From Nanobdellota archaeon (lineage in GTDB: Bacteria > Patescibacteriota > Minisyncoccia > UBA6257 > GWB1-50-10), in the NCBI GenBank assembly GCA_030695805.1, contig JAUYPG010000043.1:1-6867 (forward strand): a stretch of DNA of 6,867 nt, in the 5' to 3' direction. Within the stretch, counting starts at the first letter, position 1. The number at the start of each line of letters is the position of its first letter. Made by a program: the position numbers and the translations under genes. The notes beneath the pieces are model-generated. The model made no database searches and was not told the DNA's origin. It saw nothing but the letters and a program-made list of their open reading frames with translations. Shown piece after piece: positions 5,149 through 6,867 of the stretch.

Positions 5149-5209
5149 TTTTGGTAGCCGAATAACACTCACATTTGACTCCCCAAACTGGCCTCATCCC
5201 GAGGTCAGT
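5124..5209 (+). promoter_or_regulatory. Attenuator 2: alternative hairpins
   Basis: Protector: CTACCAA (5124-5130) pairs perfectly with TTGGTAG (5151-5157), with CCTC (5133-5136) / GAGG (5141-5144) inside. Antiterminator: GAGGTTAGTTT (5141-5151) pairs with AAACTGGCCTC (5185-5195), 11 pairs including two G.U. Final hairpin: ACTGGCCTC (5187-5195) with GAGGTCAGT (5201-5209), 9 pairs with one G.U and loop ATCCC. What follows is GTTCGTT, a poor U tract, so this hairpin may terminate weakly or act at translation. Its 5' arm can also pair with the SD region of ORF 3 (GAGGTCAG, 5233-5240) and, with one mismatch, with that of tyrA (GAGACCAG, 5304-5311). Confidence 0.65.
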
Positions 5210-5350
5210 GTTCGTTCACAACCCACATGAGGGAGGTCAGCCGATGATAATCGGCATCGTTCGCGACGACGGACAGTTCAGTGTTCGTTAACAACCAAGA
5301 AAGGAGACCAGCCGTGAAAATCGGCATCATCGGCGGCAACGGACGGTATG
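5205..5350 (+). repeat. Imperfect tandem duplication of the tyrA initiation region
   Basis: Two copies of about 70-73 bp lie side by side (about 5205-5277 and 5278-5350). Shared blocks include TCAGTGTTCGTT, ACAACC, GGAG, CAGCCG, ATCGGCATC and GGAC. Both carry an SD 7 nt before a start codon. The second copy is the real start of the tyrA-like gene; the first encodes ORF 3. Confidence 0.75.
5244..5291 (+). CDS. Short ORF 3: duplicated, truncated copy of the tyrA start
   Basis: The ATG at 5244 follows a strong SD (GGGAGG, 5231-5236) with 7-nt spacing. It opens a 15-residue ORF, MIIGIVRDDGQFSVR, ending in TAA at 5289-5291. Its first residues align with the TyrA N-terminus (MKIGIIGGNGRYG), sharing I-G-I and the Gly that follows D/N, but the nucleotide-binding glycines are mostly lost. 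The stop lies 22 nt before the tyrA start, so a ribosome ending here could reinitiate. The start codon sits in a 6-bp hairpin GCCGAT / ATCGGC (5240-5255). It has no Tyr codon, so it is not a third sensor. It may be a coupling peptide or a duplication relic. Confidence 0.5.
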   Translation: MIIGIVRDDGQFSVR

Positions 5351-6231
5351 GAACGTGGTTCCAGACCTTCTTCGGGGAGCACTACCCCGACTGCCAGGTC
5401 ATCACCTCCGACCCCAAAACGCCCACGTCACTCTCCAACACCGCCCTTGCGGAACAGGCCGATGTGATCCTCATCTCCGTGCCCGTAACCGAGACGGCAA
5501 CCGTCGTCCGGACGATCTCCTCACTCATCACGGGAAAACTCGTGATCGAGATCGCCTCAACCGACAAGGAAAAAATCTGCGACGCCCTCCTGAAAACCGG
5601 GGCGGAATTCCTGCAGATCCACCCAATGTGCAACCCTCCGAATGGAAAGACGAACTTCGGAGCATTCGCGATGCACGTCTCACCCCGGGAATGGAGAGTG
5701 TGGCGCGAGTGGATCCAAAGATTCCTCGAGAAGGCGAAGGGAAATCAAATCCACTTCTCCTCTCCAGCGGAGATGGATCTCTACGCGGGTGCCGTCCAAA
5801 ACCCAATCCACGCGATCGCCATGGCCATTCCTCTGCTCCACAAGGCCCTGGGTCTCGAGCAAGAAACAGCACAGAAGGCCGCGACCGGCCCCTACGAGAT
5901 CACGACGCTCGTCTCCCACCGGATCCTCAAGCAAGAATGGGACCTCTACTGGAATGTCTTCCAGAACCCGAACGCCATACGGATTCTGGGGCTCACGGAA
6001 GACATCATTCGAGAGATACGGAGATCTCTGGAGCAGGGCGACGAGAAGGCCTTCCAGCGAATGTTCGCTGAGGGCGGAGAATACATGGGGAAGGAGAACC
6101 TGAGGAAAGGATATGATAGGTTCACCGATCTCCTCCAACTCCTCCATATCATCGCCGAGGAGGAAGGGCTCGACACGCTCGTCAAGCTCCTCAAGCTCTC
6201 CCTCAACATCACTGAAAGGAATCGCGACTAA
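5314..6231 (+). CDS. tyrA: Prephenate dehydrogenase (TyrA family)
   Basis: The enzyme oxidatively decarboxylates prephenate (or arogenate) on the way to tyrosine, in the cytoplasm. The Rossmann motif is GIIGGNGRYG (4-13), with Asp33 in TSDP after strand 2 as expected for NAD. The strand-turn ADVILISVPVTET (49-61) and the TyrA signature LQIHPMCNP (100-108, His103) follow. The second catalytic region, MDLYAGAVQNPIHAIAMA (154-171), has Gln162 and His166. The helical dimerisation domain continues to residue 305. I chose GTG at 5314: it has a strong SD (AAGGAG, 5301-5306) 7 nt upstream, and the protein starts directly on the first beta strand. The longer frame from 5281 adds unconserved residues. 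Prephenate versus arogenate specificity cannot be decided. The upstream Tyr-codon attenuators support the tyrosine assignment. Confidence 0.88.
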   Translation: MKIGIIGGNGRYGTWFQTFFGEHYPDCQVITSDPKTPTSLSNTALAEQADVILISVPVTETATVVRTISSLITGKLVIEIASTDKEKICDALLKTGAEFLQIHPMCNPPNGKTNFGAFAMHVSPREWRVWREWIQRFLEKAKGNQIHFSSPAEMDLYAGAVQNPIHAIAMAIPLLHKALGLEQETAQKAATGPYEITTLVSHRILKQEWDLYWNVFQNPNAIRILGLTEDIIREIRRSLEQGDEKAFQRMFAEGGEYMGKENLRKGYDRFTDLLQLLHIIAEEEGLDTLVKLLKLSLNITERNRD

Positions 6232-6244
6232 CGCGATTCACGCG

Positions 6245-6279
6245 AAAGACGCTCCGCAAGGAGCGTCTTTTTATTTTTT
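6245..6279 (+). terminator. Intrinsic terminator of tyrA
   Basis: AAAGACGCTCC (6245-6255) and GGAGCGTCTTT (6260-6270) form an 11-bp perfect stem with a GCAA tetraloop, followed by TTATTTTTT (6271-6279). It starts 13 nt after the tyrA stop and ends the attenuated transcript. Confidence 0.95.
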
Positions 6280-6349
6280 AATCTTTAGATATTTACACCT
6301 TTCAATACCATCAGTGGCTACCCATACCACACCACGAATAACAAAAAAC

Positions 6350-6389
6350 CAAAAAAGTCATTCCTACGTTCTCAAGAACGTCAGAATGA
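6350..6389 (-). terminator. Intrinsic terminator of ychF
   Basis: Arms GAATGA / TCATTC (6384-6389 and 6358-6363) and ACGTTCT / AGAACGT (6366-6372 and 6375-6381) form a stem with one 2x2 internal mismatch. On the minus strand a C and six Ts follow (6357-6351), then a second T run. It begins 2 nt after the ychF stop codon. The sequence resembles repeat-type palindromes common in bacterial spacers, so it may be a recruited repeat. Confidence 0.75.
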
Positions 6390-6390
6390 A

Positions 6391-6867
6391 CTAACCATGC
6401 CTCACAACTATGACATCTCCATCCTTCACCTCGCACTCTTTCCCTTCCAAACGCAACTTCCCCTTCTCCCGCGCCTGTGCCCACCCGCCGCATAAAACAA
6501 AGTCCTCATACGAAACCACCTCCGCGCGGATAAATTTCTCCTCAAAATCCGTGTGAATCACGCCCGCGGCCCGCGGCGCTTTTGTTCCGCGCGTAATCGT
6601 CCACGCTCGCGTCTCATCCTCCCCGGTCGTAAAAAAACTTATCAAATTCAAGACCTCATACGCCTTTGTAATAAGTTCCGGCACCTCAAGCACATTATCC
6701 AAATCCACTACGACATGCCCCGCGCCCATCTCTTTGATTTTTCCTCGCAACTCATCTGAAACATCTTTCTCCGTTCCATTCAAAAGAAACACCTGCGGCT
6801 TCATCGTCAAAAGATTCAACCTTCCCGCCACTTCCCCAATATTTGGGTGTTGAACACCCAAATATTG
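6391..6867 (-). CDS. ychF: YchF/OLA1-family P-loop ATPase, C-terminal 158 residues
   Basis: YchF is a ribosome-associated Obg-family nucleotidase. The frame is open to the window edge; the N-terminal G domain (G1-G3) is outside. Visible are LNLLTMKPQVFLLNGTEKD (residues 17-35 from the edge), which contains the family's NxxE form of the G4 motif (NGTE). That form is linked to ATP rather than GTP preference. The diagnostic block FFTTGEDETRAWTITRGTKA, then PRAAGVIHTDFEEKFIRAEV, then YEDFV, is followed by the TGS-domain end GKLRLEGKECEVKDGDVIVV. The C-terminus RHG replaces the usual FRF-type ending. Just inside the edge, the coding sequence runs through a perfect palindrome that reads QYLGVQHPNI. 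A TTG at 6861 could open a frame, but this is internal coding sequence, not the true start. Confidence 0.95.
   Translation of the reverse strand, partial: QYLGVQHPNIGEVAGRLNLLTMKPQVFLLNGTEKDVSDELRGKIKEMGAGHVVVDLDNVLEVPELITKAYEVLNLISFFTTGEDETRAWTITRGTKAPRAAGVIHTDFEEKFIRAEVVSYEDFVLCGGWAQAREKGKLRLEGKECEVKDGDVIVVRHG
6837..6867. repeat. Perfect 31-bp palindrome at the window edge, within ychF
   Basis: The 15-bp arms CAATATTTGGGTGTT and AACACCCAAATATTG are exact reverse complements around a single central base. The palindrome finishes precisely at the last base of the window. It is in frame with ychF and lies just before the conserved LNLLTMKP helix. Confidence 0.9.

Noticed and set aside
4929..5165. 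Plus-strand ORF of 78 codons starting with TTG
   Set aside because: Its TTG start is the -35 box inside doxX. It has no SD and reads the attenuator region in a different frame from both Tyr leader peptides, with no domain-like sequence.
5227..5247. Six-codon ORF ending in ATGA overlap with ORF 3
   Set aside because: No SD and too short. The overlap follows from the sequence of the ORF 3 SD and start and is most likely chance.
5281..5313. N-terminal extension of TyrA from GTG 5281
   Set aside because: This start has no SD, adds 11 residues that read through the duplicated spacer, and overlaps ORF 3. GTG at 5314 has a well-spaced AAGGAG and begins at the Rossmann strand.
4963..5313. T-box riboswitch for tyrosine
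   Set aside because: I see no T-box 14-mer (AGGGTGG-type antiterminator bulge) or specifier-loop layout. The Tyr codons are in frame in short ORFs, which fits leader-peptide attenuation better.

Overview
The window looks like a stretch of a Candidate Phyla Radiation (Patescibacteria, probably Parcubacteria-like) chromosome. The reasons are the compact single-copy housekeeping genes, the near absence of Shine-Dalgarno (SD) sequences, the AT-rich intergenic spacers made of 7-bp tandem repeats, and a divergent D-aminoacylase-type amidohydrolase next to cell-wall genes. This placement is inferred from style and protein flavour, not from a database search. The standard bacterial code fits: TAA, TAG and TGA all end genes, and none occurs in frame inside one.

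Layout. On the minus strand, from right to left, lie scpA (4431-3691), scpB (3581-3018), a D-Ala-D-Ala carboxypeptidase (2951-1995), mraY (1848-802) and a left-truncated amidohydrolase (696 to the window edge). The set combines chromosome condensation (ScpAB) with peptidoglycan synthesis and trimming. On the plus strand lie a small DoxX-like membrane protein (about 4514-4945) and a TyrA-like prephenate dehydrogenase (5314-6231). The right end carries the C-terminal part of ychF on the minus strand. It converges on tyrA across two terminators.

The most interesting part is the 368-base leader of the tyrA-like gene (4946-5313). It starts with a strong promoter (TTGACA, 16 bp, TATACT) that places the transcript start almost on an ATG. 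It then carries two tandem short ORFs of 18 and 19 codons. The first contains Tyr-Tyr-Ala-Tyr and the second Tyr-Tyr-Tyr-Tyr. In both, the last Tyr codon lies six codons before a TAG stop. Each ORF is followed by RNA segments that can form mutually exclusive hairpins. The first module ends in a canonical terminator. The second ends in a strong hairpin without a good U tract, and its 5' arm could instead pair with the ribosome-binding sites downstream. A third short ORF, with a strong SD, is an imperfect duplicate of the tyrA start region. Together this reads as a tandem ribosome-mediated tyrosine attenuator controlling a tyrosine-biosynthesis enzyme.

The spacers are also unusual. Heptameric repeats supply the stop codons of scpA, scpB and the carboxypeptidase, and a related repeat supplies the start of doxX. 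Known-type scattered repeats sit in frame inside scpA and doxX, and a perfect 31-bp palindrome sits in ychF exactly at the right window edge.
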